Positions 26,440 to 35,437 of a DNA stretch of 64,000 nucleotides are shown one piece after another (positions within the stretch are counted from its first letter, which is position 1; the number at the start of each line of letters is the position of its first letter). Made by a program: the position numbers and the translations under genes. The stretch lies in assembly GCA_963926475.1 (NCBI GenBank), contig CAWUXE010000016.1:1-64000 (forward strand). Direction: 5' to 3'. This DNA comes from UBA2040 sp002384725. Lineage in GTDB: Bacteria; Bacteroidota; Bacteroidia; Flavobacteriales_D; Crocinitomicaceae. A model generated the notes under the pieces. It was given only the letters and a program-made list of their open reading frames with translations, searched no databases and had not been told where the DNA came from.

Positions 26440-27930
26440 TTACTCCAAATTTAATACCCAAACCTTTTGTGTACTACTCCTTTTTAATCTTTCCGTCATT
26501 GCCGAATCTTGTTGGTCAGTATAGAAAACGACTACTTGATTCATTTTCAATTGAGAATCGTACAAAATTTTCGTATTATAGTCGCCATTTGCTTCGCTTT
26601 TCTTTTTCCATTTTTGAGCATTATTTTTAGATGCAAAAGAGCCAATTACCACATAATATCCTTTGCTGGCCTGCTTCCCTGCTTCATCCGTAAAGTGAAT
26701 TGCTTTAGCTTTTCGCATTGGTCCTGTTGTTGATGCTGTTGCTGAACTTGAATTATCCGTGCCATTCGTTGGGGCATTTCCTGTGCCTGAATTATTACCT
26801 CCAGTGTTATATGCGCCAGATTTCAAAAGCTCGTTTTGTTCCTCTACTTTTCCTTCCAATTCTTTTACTTTTTCTTCAAGTTCATTAATCTTAACCTCCT
26901 TTTCCTCTTGGGTTTCTTCTAATTCTTCTATCGCTTCTTCTTGCGCTATATTATGGTTTCCTATGGTTTTTAAATCTCTTTCCATTTTTTCTTTCCACTC
27001 CTTGTCAACCGCTTTATTCCCAAATTGGTATGAAAGTATCAATTCAGAAGATTTTTTGGAGAAGTCATTGACTCTCCCCATCGAGAAATCATGTGCATAA
27101 CCAACCCCAAATCCTTTGTGACGAAGTCCGGCACTGACGGAAACTGCATAGTTGCTGTGGTATGTCACACCAATCCAGCCGTATTTTTTAATGTCTAAAA
27201 CTGCATTGGCATCCCATTGGATAGGTGCTCCTTTTACATATCGAACGACAAGTAAAGGATAAGCAACAACCGTTTTTTTCTCATTCAAGTTAAAATTCAA
27301 TTTGATAGAACCACGAATATGTCTGACTGCATTCATGTTTAATATGTCACCGTTATTTGCAACGAACTTTGGGTCATTGGCCAAAAGTTGAGGAATGGCT
27401 GCGCCCAATTCTAAAAACTTCGCATGTAAAACTACACCAGCCTCCACATTGAAAGCAATTTGGTTTTGTCGCAAGTTTCCGAATAAAACCGGGTCCATTG
27501 TGTTGTTCACTTTCGCATTGTCTAAATCGATGGAGTAGTTTTTAACCCCAGCACCTAACCCAAAATTCAAAGAAGACTCTTCACCCAGTTTTGCTTTGTA
27601 CACATAATTGACCATCCCACTGGTCAAAGCAAAAATATCTGTGCGGTCCTGAAAAGCTATAAATGACAATCCCATTTTTCCTTGACCCCCTTGGCCTTCC
27701 ACAGAAACGTAGCTGCTTTGCGGTGCCCCTTGTAAACCAGTCAACATACTTCTATGTGAAGCTACAATTTTTGTTGATTCCTCGAAACCAGAATAGGCAG
27801 GATTCAAGGTTAACATGTTTTGATGGTATTGACTACTTAAAGACAATTGCTGACTATAAACTTCATGAGCACACACCAATAATCCTACTAAAAAACTGAT
27901 TCTAATAACTTTCATCATGTGCATCATCAT
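26440..27930 (-). CDS. PorP/SprF-family T9SS membrane protein with coiled coil and SPOR-like tail (module 1)
   Basis: It has 496 residues from the ATG at 27930, which overlaps the adhesin stop as ATGA. Other in-frame ATGs lie at 27927, 27924, 27918 and 27915; the last gives the tidiest signal peptide (MKVIRISFLVGLLVCAHEVYS). The PorP/SprF barrel starts QQLSLSSQYHQNMLTLNPAYSGF, nearly the same as its paralogue, and ends SSELILSYQFGNKAV. A Glu/Lys coiled coil (~310-375) and a Gly/Ser/Thr/Asn linker follow. The tail (GYYVVIGSFASKNNAQKWKK to KVWVLNLE) is a SPOR-like domain. The design suggests an outer-membrane barrel tethered to peptidoglycan and dedicated to the adhesin encoded directly upstream. 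Confidence 0.88.
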   Translation of the reverse strand: MMMHMMKVIRISFLVGLLVCAHEVYSQQLSLSSQYHQNMLTLNPAYSGFEESTKIVASHRSMLTGLQGAPQSSYVSVEGQGGQGKMGLSFIAFQDRTDIFALTSGMVNYVYKAKLGEESSLNFGLGAGVKNYSIDLDNAKVNNTMDPVLFGNLRQNQIAFNVEAGVVLHAKFLELGAAIPQLLANDPKFVANNGDILNMNAVRHIRGSIKLNFNLNEKKTVVAYPLLVVRYVKGAPIQWDANAVLDIKKYGWIGVTYHSNYAVSVSAGLRHKGFGVGYAHDFSMGRVNDFSKKSSELILSYQFGNKAVDKEWKEKMERDLKTIGNHNIAQEEAIEELEETQEEKEVKINELEEKVKELEGKVEEQNELLKSGAYNTGGNNSGTGNAPTNGTDNSSSATASTTGPMRKAKAIHFTDEAGKQASKGYYVVIGSFASKNNAQKWKKKSEANGDYNTKILYDSQLKMNQVVVFYTDQQDSAMTERLKRSSTQKVWVLNLE

Positions 27931-30719
27931 TCGTTTCTTAAAATGCTAACCGCCCCTTTGTAGATCTTTTCTCCAGCATCGAGATCCATTAAATAATAGT
28001 AAGTCGCCTCTGGCAAAGGATCCCCGTTAAAAGTTCCATCCCAAGTGTTTTGATAATCAAAATCTTCAAATACAATTTGTCCTTCTCGATTAATGATCAT
28101 TACATATACATCATCATATTGGTCCAAGTCATTAATAACCCATGTATCGTTATAACCATCCGCATTTGGGGTGAATAAATTTGGAATAAACAACTCTAAA
28201 GAGTCCAATGGCGGCTGAACTACTATGACGGTATCTTGCAAAACTGTAATATTCCCAACCAACGAATTTATTGGGCAAACGCCACTTGTAGCTGTTATCG
28301 AATACGGAAAGGCTCCTGCATTTGATGGACTTCCGGTAATAATTACGGAATCACCAGATACATTGGTTGTCACCCCTGCAGGCAACCCCGTCACGACAGG
28401 GCTATTCGCTGTTCCTGACAATAAATAAACAATGGTCAAAATGGCCGAATTTTGATTGACGGTTTGAACATTCGTTCCTATGGCAGAAACCAAAGATAGG
28501 CCTGCGGATGACTGAACATTAATCAATCCAAATACAGTATCAGCATTGCACGATGTCCCCGTGGTATTTACAAAGAAAGCATATGACCCAAGAGTGGTTG
28601 CCGTTCCCGTGATAAACAATGAATCATTCTGAACCGAATAGATTACACCTCCTGGTAAATTGACAACATTCGCTCCCGTGGCTCCACCACTAAATACATA
28701 AACAATCTGAACGATGCCAGAATTGACGCAAACAGTCTGGGTATCCGTTACGGCTGGCGAAACGAGTGCAATTTGGGGATCGAAAACACTTACAGAGCCG
28801 TTCAAAGTTGCATCTGGACAAAACCCTCCAGAGCCGAAAACTGAATAATTTGTCATTCCCATTGTCGACGGGTTTCCTGTGATTATCAAAGAATCCCCCG
28901 AGAATATTGCGTTTACACCTGTTGGCAATCCCATGGCAAAAGCAGTGTCTGCAGCTCCAGAAATTACATAGATTATAGAATCCATCAACTCCCCTCCACA
29001 AAGTGATTGTCCATCTGTGCCAACTGCCGAAGCAAGATTGATAAACGGTGGGTTTCCAACGGATAATAGACAAAACGCCGTATCGGGCGGACACAAGCCC
29101 CCTGTGCTATAGACATAGAAAGGAAAAACACCTATAGTCGATGGTGAGCCCATTATAATCGTTGAGTCGTTCTGTGTGATTATTGTTAATCCAGGAGGTA
29201 AATTATCTACAGAAACACTCGTTGCTGTTCCAAGTAAAACGTAGAGTAAAGTATTCATCGAAGTGTTCAAACATACTTCTTGAGAATCCGTTAATGCGGG
29301 GGAAGTCAAAACCAACTGTGGTGGCTCATCAATGGCTAATATTCCTGATAAAATTGGTGATCCACATGAAGAACCAGTAGTGTAAACCGTAAAATTAAAA
29401 ACCCCAAATTCTGTTGCTGTGCCCGAAATGGTGTAAACTCCAGCATTATAGGCTCCCGTTATTCCGTTGGGAAGTCCGGTAGATGCAGCACCAGTAGCAC
29501 TTCCACCTACTGTATAGGTGATATCCGAAATTGCTTGCGTTTGACAAAGGGTTTGAATCTGAATCCCAGGTATATCCTGGGTCAACGAGGGCAGAGCCAA
29601 CACTGTTATCGTCCCGTTAACAACAACATTCCCGCACGGACTACCAGAAGTGGTTACAGAATAATTATATATACCGGCAGCAGAAGGAGTATTTGTAATT
29701 AAAAATTGCCCCGAGGTGAATAAGGAGGTTATTCCGGGAGGTAAACCTGTTGCAGATGCACCAGTAATCGAAGGCCCCAATGTATAAATGATGTTTCCTA
29801 ACGGAGCGCCAACACATAGGGTTTGGTTTATCGTGCCTGGCGCAGAGGTAAGTTCTACATGAGGGTCTACATAGAAAGACCCCGAAAATTGAGTTTGGGA
29901 ACACGGACCCCCTGATGATGTTATTGTATAAATAAATGAGCCTGTACTTGCAGCCGCTCCAGCTATCGTAAATGTCGAGCCAGACCAAGAACCAACTATC
30001 CCTGGAGGCAAGCCTGTTGCTACAACTGACGTGGGTGAACCATTAACGTTAAAAGTTATGTTTGTGATAGCTGAGTCCAAGCAGACCTGTTGATTAGGTG
30101 GGCCGGAACTTACAGCCAAAGTATTATTCCCAGCAACGACTATTGTTCCATTGACCGTGATAGGCGTACAACTAGGCCCACTAGTGGTAAAGGAATACGG
30201 ATAATTTCCTGCGGGATTTGGTAAACCAGATATAGATACTACCCCGCCGTTTGCATTCGGAGTAAAAGACCCCGATACGAATCCAGGAAAAGCTGTGAAC
30301 GTAGCATTTGTAGCCCCGTAAACATCGTATGTAATTGTATTTAAAACGGTTCCAGTACAAACCACTTGACTGTCTGTTCCTGCCCCAGATGTCAATACTG
30401 CACTTGCTGCTGAAAGCACGGTAATATATCCTGGAAGAATCAACGTATCGCTACTCGTTAAAGAAAAAACAATTTGAGTTACATCGAAAACACCAGCGTT
30501 TGGGTAAGTGATAGACGGGCTCGCAAGCGTCGACGTTTGACCTGCTCCTCCGTCAGGGAAAATCCAGTCATAAGTTATAGCGCCTGATGAAGAATCTGAA
30601 AATTGAACTGTTTGCCCGACACAAATAACAGTTGGGGTTCCGGTAAAATTTGCTGTTTGACCAAACGTTAAAAAAGTGCCCATTAAAACAACGAATAAGA
30701 GTAGATATTTATTTAACAT
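27927..30719 (-). CDS. large T9SS type B repeat adhesin (module 1)
   Basis: This 930-residue secreted protein has signal peptide MLNKYLLLFVVLMGTFLTFG, a PKD-like domain at ~20-105 (ITYDWIFPDGGAGQTST) and eight ~90-residue Ig-like repeats of the same family as its paralogue (one fewer). Typical motifs are NQTLCVGAPLGNIIYTLG, GLPPGI, ISGTAT and YTTGSSC. As in the paralogue, the final repeat lacks the first cysteine (NVQTVNQNS). The C-terminal ~90 residues are a type B sorting domain: LFIPNLFTPNADGYNDTW, IINREGQIVFEDF, YQNTWDGTFNGDPLPEATYYYL. It is the first gene of the four-gene operon. No exact TAnnTTTG element was found before it. Confidence 0.9.
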   Translation of the reverse strand: MLNKYLLLFVVLMGTFLTFGQTANFTGTPTVICVGQTVQFSDSSSGAITYDWIFPDGGAGQTSTLASPSITYPNAGVFDVTQIVFSLTSSDTLILPGYITVLSAASAVLTSGAGTDSQVVCTGTVLNTITYDVYGATNATFTAFPGFVSGSFTPNANGGVVSISGLPNPAGNYPYSFTTSGPSCTPITVNGTIVVAGNNTLAVSSGPPNQQVCLDSAITNITFNVNGSPTSVVATGLPPGIVGSWSGSTFTIAGAAASTGSFIYTITSSGGPCSQTQFSGSFYVDPHVELTSAPGTINQTLCVGAPLGNIIYTLGPSITGASATGLPPGITSLFTSGQFLITNTPSAAGIYNYSVTTSGSPCGNVVVNGTITVLALPSLTQDIPGIQIQTLCQTQAISDITYTVGGSATGAASTGLPNGITGAYNAGVYTISGTATEFGVFNFTVYTTGSSCGSPILSGILAIDEPPQLVLTSPALTDSQEVCLNTSMNTLLYVLLGTATSVSVDNLPPGLTIITQNDSTIIMGSPSTIGVFPFYVYSTGGLCPPDTAFCLLSVGNPPFINLASAVGTDGQSLCGGELMDSIIYVISGAADTAFAMGLPTGVNAIFSGDSLIITGNPSTMGMTNYSVFGSGGFCPDATLNGSVSVFDPQIALVSPAVTDTQTVCVNSGIVQIVYVFSGGATGANVVNLPGGVIYSVQNDSLFITGTATTLGSYAFFVNTTGTSCNADTVFGLINVQSSAGLSLVSAIGTNVQTVNQNSAILTIVYLLSGTANSPVVTGLPAGVTTNVSGDSVIITGSPSNAGAFPYSITATSGVCPINSLVGNITVLQDTVIVVQPPLDSLELFIPNLFTPNADGYNDTWVINDLDQYDDVYVMIINREGQIVFEDFDYQNTWDGTFNGDPLPEATYYYLMDLDAGEKIYKGAVSILRNE

Positions 30720-31133
30720 AGGTGCAATAGATTAAAGACTATCCAAAAGTTAAAGTTAGACGGTGCTTATTAAAATTCCAAACGGATTAGAGATTAGTAG
30801 AAAATACTGATTATAATTCTGTATGCAAGATATACTCCAGTAACTGACCATATCCACCATCTATTTTTCAAATACCATTCCATAGTAATTTGTTTTAAGT
30901 TATTTTTAAAGATAACAATTGACATTTAAATAACATTGATAATAACATATTGAAACAAACATTTGTACATTTATATTAAACAACCTCATCAGATTTCTTC
31001 GTAACAACTAATAGTTAATCACTCTTTTCTAATTGGATTTAGGGTAATGGATATATAGAAATATGGATATCCGTAATTTATCATAAAACCTTGATATTAG
31101 CGACAACAAGCCTATCGAGGAGTTTTGCGGTGG
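30720..31133. other. intergenic region upstream of the adhesin operon
   Basis: This 414-bp AT-rich gap lies between mnmE (3' end) and the first adhesin gene. It must hold the operon promoter. Only a one-off near match to the -7 element is seen (CAAAAGTTA on the plus strand, just upstream of the start). No gene or RNA was recognised. Confidence 0.5.
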
Positions 31134-32513
31134 TTACTTCCCTATACAAAACTTCGCAAAAATATTCCCCAACAAATCATCCGTAGAAATATCTCCTGTT
31201 ATCTGCCCAATCTGATACATCGCTTGGCGAATATCCATGGCGACAAGATCTGCGCTCATATTGGACTCCAATCCGTATTTGGCTTTGTCGAGCGATTCTT
31301 CAGCTTTGTTTAGCTTATCAACGTGACGCGCATTGGAAACAATAACACTGTGCTGCTCTATTTCTTTTCCTATAGTTTTATCGTAAAGAATATCAAGTAG
31401 TTGGGATTTATGCGCCTCTTCTTTAATGCTTAAAAAAGGGATTTCTTGCCCTTCTTTTTCAGAAAGTTTAGCAACATTTTTTAAAGTTTCATCTATCGCT
31501 AAATCACCCTTCGTGGCAACTAGAATATAATTGCTGCTTTTCAAAAAATTCAACTCATCTTCTTCGATTTGTTCTTCTGTGAACGTGCTGCAATCAAATA
31601 AGTAAACCACAAGTGTCGCCTCTTCTATCTTCTGCATAGAACGAGCGATTCCTTGTTTTTCGATGGTGTCTTCTGAGCTGTGTATTCCAGCAGTATCCAT
31701 CAAGCGGAAATTAATGCCATTGTGGTGAATATTTTCTTCAATAGTATCACGCGTAGTTCCAGGGATATCGGAAACTATGGCTCTTTCTTCGTTTAAAAGT
31801 GCGTTGAGAACAGTCGATTTTCCAGCATTGGGTCGGCCCACAAATGCAACAGGAACACCGTTTTTAATAGCATTACCTAAACTAAAACTTTGACTCAATT
31901 TACGAACATAAGCCTTAACTTCAGAAACTAGATTTAAAAGCTCTTTTCTGTCGGCAAATTCAACGTCTTCTTCGGCAAAATCGAGTTCCAGCTCCACCAA
32001 CGATGCGAAATGAATGAGTTTTTCACGGAGCTCTTTCAATTCATTCGAAAAGCCTCCACGCAACTGTTTCAAGGCCATTTCGTGGGCCAATTGAGATTGC
32101 GAAGCAATCAAATCTGCAACTGCTTCTGCTTGCGAAAGGTCCATTTGTCCGTTGAGATAAGCACGCATCGTGAATTCACCAGCATCGGCCATTCGACACC
32201 CATTTCGCAAAAGAGATTCGATTATTTTTTGTTGAATATAATTCGAACTATGACAAGAAATTTCTATGCTTTGTTCACTAGTAAATGATTTTCCCTCGTG
32301 AAAAACACTCACCAAAACCTCATCTATAATTTTGCCTTCTTCGTTTTTAAACAATCCGAAATGTAAGGTGTGGCTTTCTGCCTTTGACAAATCTTTCGAA
32401 AATGATTTCTGCAGAATGGCAATTGAATTTGGTCCCGACAATCGGATGATTGCGATGGCACCGATGGCATTTCCGGTTGCAATGGCACAAATGGTGTCTT
32501 TAGAGTTTGTCAT
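31134..32513 (-). CDS. mnmE: tRNA uridine-5-carboxymethylaminomethyl modification GTPase
   Basis: MnmE, with MnmG (gene at 49-51 kb), makes the 5-carboxymethylaminomethyl group on wobble uridine of several tRNAs. The start at 32513 (MTNSKDTICAIATGNAIGAI) gives 459 residues. It has the N-terminal formyl-folate-binding domain, a central helical domain and an inserted GTPase domain with GRPNAGKSTVLNAL (P-loop), GTTRD (switch I), DTAGIH (G3) and TKGD (G4). The protein ends FCIGK, the C-terminal cysteine motif of the family. Its ATG overlaps the stop of the upstream membrane-protein gene (ATGA). Confidence 0.97.
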   Translation of the reverse strand: MTNSKDTICAIATGNAIGAIAIIRLSGPNSIAILQKSFSKDLSKAESHTLHFGLFKNEEGKIIDEVLVSVFHEGKSFTSEQSIEISCHSSNYIQQKIIESLLRNGCRMADAGEFTMRAYLNGQMDLSQAEAVADLIASQSQLAHEMALKQLRGGFSNELKELREKLIHFASLVELELDFAEEDVEFADRKELLNLVSEVKAYVRKLSQSFSLGNAIKNGVPVAFVGRPNAGKSTVLNALLNEERAIVSDIPGTTRDTIEENIHHNGINFRLMDTAGIHSSEDTIEKQGIARSMQKIEEATLVVYLFDCSTFTEEQIEEDELNFLKSSNYILVATKGDLAIDETLKNVAKLSEKEGQEIPFLSIKEEAHKSQLLDILYDKTIGKEIEQHSVIVSNARHVDKLNKAEESLDKAKYGLESNMSADLVAMDIRQAMYQIGQITGDISTDDLLGNIFAKFCIGK

Positions 32514-32944
32514 TGGCAACAAAGGTCATGAATTTTCCTCAGTTTCAAGGTTTTCGGGGCTTGGAGTTTGGGAAAACTTCCAAAAAAAAACTGAATCAAC
32601 AACCCAACGATAAAATAGGGAATCGACGGCAAGGTGACGTATACCGTTCCAAAAATAAGCATTAGAAGCAAATTGGTTAACACGACCAATCCAAGTTGAT
32701 ACGCCAACAATCGATAATAGTTGTTTATTGCTCCGGTGTATATTAAGACAATCATAAGAATTAAATAAAGGAAGGAGCATGCGATCGATGCACCAAAAAA
32801 CATGAGCGACACATCATAAAAATAAGTGCCATCCATAAATAATCCTATGCTAAGACTAACGAAACCGATAGAAATAGCCCACGGCAAGAACAACATTTTC
32901 AACCTGGTTGGGTTTCTTAGTTCGGGGCATTCTTTGTTGTTCAT
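32510..32944 (-). CDS. unknown four-helix membrane protein
   Basis: I do not recognise a family. From the ATG at 32944 (MNNKECPELRNPTRLKMLFL) it has 144 residues; the longer reading would overlap tadA's 3' end. Four hydrophobic segments are visible: LFLPWAISIGFVSLSIGLF, MFFGASIACSFLYLILMIVL, LLAYQLGLVVLTNLLLMLIF and IPYFIVGLLIQFFFG. The short tail is basic. It lies between tadA (32-bp gap) and mnmE (4-bp overlap), so it is translated from a tRNA-modification operon. No motif links it to RNA modification. Confidence 0.75.
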   Translation of the reverse strand: MNNKECPELRNPTRLKMLFLPWAISIGFVSLSIGLFMDGTYFYDVSLMFFGASIACSFLYLILMIVLIYTGAINNYYRLLAYQLGLVVLTNLLLMLIFGTVYVTLPSIPYFIVGLLIQFFFGSFPKLQAPKTLKLRKIHDLCCQ

Positions 32945-32976
32945 GTATTGTTTTAATGTCTTATTTCCTAAAAATT

Positions 32977-33432
32977 TTAACGGTGGTTTATCCGTTTTGT
33001 TTTGAAGAAATCCGTAAGTAGTTCCGCACATTCTTTCGCCATAACTCCGTTCGAAACAACCGTTTTTGGATGATACAATCCTTCTTTTATTCTGCCAGCC
33101 CCGCGTTTTTCATCTCGTGCGGCAAATATTACCTTATCAATTTGCGCCCAATACAAAGCCCCTGCGCACATTGGGCAAGGCTCAAGAGTAACGTATAAAG
33201 TACAATTATTCAAATACTTAGCCCCTAAATATTCACTCGCTGCGGTAATCGCTTGCACTTCCGCATGTGCAGTTACATCGTGCAATTTTTCCGTCAAGTT
33301 GTGCGCTCTCGCAATGATTTGTTTGTTCGCCACAATTACCGCACCTACCGGAACTTCTTCCAAGTCATATGCCTTTTTCGCTTCCAAATAGGCTTGTTTC
33401 ATGAAATAATCATCAGTATACGGGATAATCAT
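32977..33432 (-). CDS. tadA: tRNA-specific adenosine deaminase
   Basis: TadA deaminates the wobble adenosine of tRNA-Arg(ACG) to inosine. The 151-residue protein has the zinc deaminase signature: His56-Ala-Glu58 (TAHAEVQAI) with the catalytic glutamate, and PCPMCAGALYWAQI, whose Cys86 and Cys89 bind zinc. Further TadA-type motifs are EVPVGAVIV at the N-terminus and DEKRGAG later in the chain. It is the first gene of the tadA-membrane protein-mnmE operon. A promoter element lies ~18 nt upstream of the ATG. Confidence 0.93.
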   Translation of the reverse strand: MIIPYTDDYFMKQAYLEAKKAYDLEEVPVGAVIVANKQIIARAHNLTEKLHDVTAHAEVQAITAASEYLGAKYLNNCTLYVTLEPCPMCAGALYWAQIDKVIFAARDEKRGAGRIKEGLYHPKTVVSNGVMAKECAELLTDFFKTKRINHR

Positions 33433-33449
33433 AATTTATACATTTTACA

Positions 33450-33457
33450 CAAATTTA
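33450..33457 (-). promoter_or_regulatory. -7 promoter element for tadA
   Basis: On the minus strand this reads TAAATTTG, matching TAnnTTTG. It is 17 nt before the tadA ATG at 33432. Confidence 0.5.
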
Positions 33458-33487
33458 CTTTTTTCCGAGCATTTGCGCAGATTCTTT

Positions 33488-33495
33488 TACTTTTG
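33488..33495 (+). promoter_or_regulatory. -7 promoter element for the LD-carboxypeptidase gene
   Basis: TACTTTTG matches TAnnTTTG and is 17 nt before the ATG at 33513. It is back to back with the tadA element in an 80-bp divergent gap. Confidence 0.5.
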
Positions 33496-33512
33496 AGAAA
33501 AAGGTATTTGAA

Positions 33513-34421
33513 ATGCTCCCAAAACTTCAAACTAACGATTTAATTTATATATGTTCTCCCGCGAAAGGAATTGAAGTGGAACATGTACATTTCGCAAAAG
33601 AGTTTTTTATTCAAAACGGTTATCGGGTCGAAATTGCAACTCATGCATTAGGTTCGAATGGTTACTTTTCAGGAACGGTCGAAGAACGATTAACGGATTT
33701 TCAAGTTGGATTAAATCACCCCGAAGCGAAAGTAATTTTATGCGCAAGAGGCGGATATGGTTGCATGCAAATCATGGATAAACTCGATTGGTCCTCGTTT
33801 GAAAAAACCCCAAAACACCTCATTGGTTTCAGCGATGTCACTGCATTTCATTTAATGCTTGCTCAAAAAAATATTCCTAGTTTACACGCTACGATGCCTT
33901 TAAATTTCAAAGACAATACACCCGAATCTCTTCGGTCATTGTTATATGTCTTGAAAGGAACGCCGGAATCAATTTCAGCGCAAAACAGCCCATTTAATCA
34001 ATCGGGAGCTGCTTGCGGAAAAGTAATTGGCGGAAATTTGGCCATGGTTCACGCACTTTTGCCTCGCATGAAAAAAGAAGATTTCTCGGATAAAATTCTT
34101 TTTCTAGAAGATGTTGGAGAGCACCTGTACCAAATTGATAGAATGCTCTACGGTTTGGCTTATTCTGGAGCGCTCGACGAAATTTCCGGATTAATTTTAG
34201 GCGGGTTCACTAGTGTTTCCGATACCGATTCGCCTTTTGGTAAAAGTTTGGAAGAGATTATTCTTGCGCATGTTTTGCATCGAAAAATTCCGGTTGCTTT
34301 TGGTTTTCCTTGCGGACATCAAAATGATAATCAAACACTTATACTTGGTGACAAAAGCAATTTAACCGTTAACCTAAGCGGATCAAAACTGATTCAATCC
34401 TTTCTTGAAAACCCAACTTAA
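33513..34421 (+). CDS. LD-carboxypeptidase (S66 family, muramoyltetrapeptide carboxypeptidase)
   Basis: This serine peptidase removes the terminal D-alanine from muropeptide tetrapeptides during peptidoglycan recycling in the cytoplasm. The 302-residue protein has the S66 nucleophile elbow GFSDVTAFH with Ser107. It also has the ARGGYG motif just upstream, and the later glutamate and histidine blocks LFLEDVGEHLYQIDRML and PVAFGFPCGHQNDN, completing the Ser-Glu-His set. No signal peptide is present, consistent with a recycling enzyme. It is divergent from tadA. Confidence 0.93.
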   Translation: MLPKLQTNDLIYICSPAKGIEVEHVHFAKEFFIQNGYRVEIATHALGSNGYFSGTVEERLTDFQVGLNHPEAKVILCARGGYGCMQIMDKLDWSSFEKTPKHLIGFSDVTAFHLMLAQKNIPSLHATMPLNFKDNTPESLRSLLYVLKGTPESISAQNSPFNQSGAACGKVIGGNLAMVHALLPRMKKEDFSDKILFLEDVGEHLYQIDRMLYGLAYSGALDEISGLILGGFTSVSDTDSPFGKSLEEIILAHVLHRKIPVAFGFPCGHQNDNQTLILGDKSNLTVNLSGSKLIQSFLENPT

Positions 34422-34473
34422 TCTATATTCATTCTAAATAACAACCTTTTCCTTATTGAACTGTTGTATCTGT

Positions 34474-34481
34474 TAAATTTG
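34474..34481 (+). promoter_or_regulatory. -7 promoter element for the sdhCAB operon
   Basis: TAAATTTG matches TAnnTTTG. A TTG at 34456-34458 lies 15 nt upstream, shorter than usual. The sdhC ATG is 26 nt downstream. Confidence 0.5.
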
Positions 34482-34507
34482 CAGCTTAAACGAATTATAC
34501 CAAAAAT

Positions 34508-35419
34508 ATGAGCAAATCAGCAGTTTTGTCATCTTCTATCGTAAAAAAGTACTGGATGGCATTGACCGGTTTATTTCTTTGTCTATTCCTTGTGGGTCAC
34601 CTTTTGGGTAACTTACAATTGATAACTCACACTGGCGAATCAGGTAAATTGGCATTTAACGAGTATGCCCATTTTATGGCTACGAATCCATTCATAAAGA
34701 TCATGGCTTACTTAACGTACTTTTCCATTCTTTTCCATGCCATAGACGGAATTCTATTAACGATCCAGAACAAAAAAGCGCGGCCACAAGATTATGTTTA
34801 CAACAATCCGGGAGCCAATTCATCCACTCCTAGCAGATACATGGCCGTTTTAGGAACGTTAGTTTTAGTCTTTATAGCAATGCACATGGCAAACTTTTGG
34901 TATCGTACGAAAGTTTCTAGTGCGCAAATGCCTTTGCATACTGTGAGCCTTAAAAGCGAAGGAGTTGAGCCTGGTGCAAAACTTTATGCTACTATCAGCG
35001 GATCATACTTGCCTGTTGATCAGTTTTCTGAATCTACACAAATGACGCAGCAAGGAGAAATGAACGTTCCTGCGCAATTTGAAATCAGAAACGGAAATGA
35101 GTTTTACGAAAAAAACAACAACATAAAGATGGGGGAAGGTTACAAAGACCTCCACGGATTGGTTATGACTTATTTTGGTCAGACCAAGGAAGGGTATGAA
35201 AATGAAAAAAACGACCTAGCTTGGCTAGCCGTTTCCTTCTATGTTCTTGCAATGGCAGTCCTTAGTTTTCATTTGTGGCACGGTTTCGCGTCTGCTTTCC
35301 AAACTTTAGGTTTACGAAGCAAAAAATACGTTGGCACCATTTCAATGGCCGGAAAATTATTCGCCATTGTTGTGCCTGCGGCTTTCGCCATCATTCCTAT
35401 TCTTATTTATTTAGCATAA
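34508..35419 (+). CDS. sdhC: succinate dehydrogenase/fumarate reductase cytochrome b subunit
   Basis: This is the membrane anchor of the quinone-linked complex, of the five-helix di-haem b558 type. The 303-residue protein has helices beginning at YWMALTGLFLCLFLVGHLLG, IMAYLTYFSILFHAIDGILL, YMAVLGTLVLVFIAMHMANF, WLAVSFYVLAMAVLSFHLWH and FAIVVPAAFAIIPILIYL. Candidate haem-ligand histidines are in VGHLLG, ILFHAID, MHMANFW and SFHLWHGF. A ~100-residue hydrophilic insert between helices 3 and 4 makes it longer than the Wolinella/Bacillus type (~205-255 residues). It is the first gene of sdhC-sdhA-sdhB. Confidence 0.93.
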   Translation: MSKSAVLSSSIVKKYWMALTGLFLCLFLVGHLLGNLQLITHTGESGKLAFNEYAHFMATNPFIKIMAYLTYFSILFHAIDGILLTIQNKKARPQDYVYNNPGANSSTPSRYMAVLGTLVLVFIAMHMANFWYRTKVSSAQMPLHTVSLKSEGVEPGAKLYATISGSYLPVDQFSESTQMTQQGEMNVPAQFEIRNGNEFYEKNNNIKMGEGYKDLHGLVMTYFGQTKEGYENEKNDLAWLAVSFYVLAMAVLSFHLWHGFASAFQTLGLRSKKYVGTISMAGKLFAIVVPAAFAIIPILIYLA

Positions 35420-35437
35420 TCTAAAAAGAAGTATAAA

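Noticed and set aside
28690..29988. Long open frames antisense to the adhesin gene
   Set aside because: They are Cys/Arg-rich shadows created by the repetitive Ser/Thr/Gly codons of the real gene and show no domain.
23223..30719. Possible CRISPR-like or satellite repeat array
   Set aside because: The repetition is protein-level Ig-like repeats of ~90 residues with diverged DNA; there are no short identical repeats with unique spacers.
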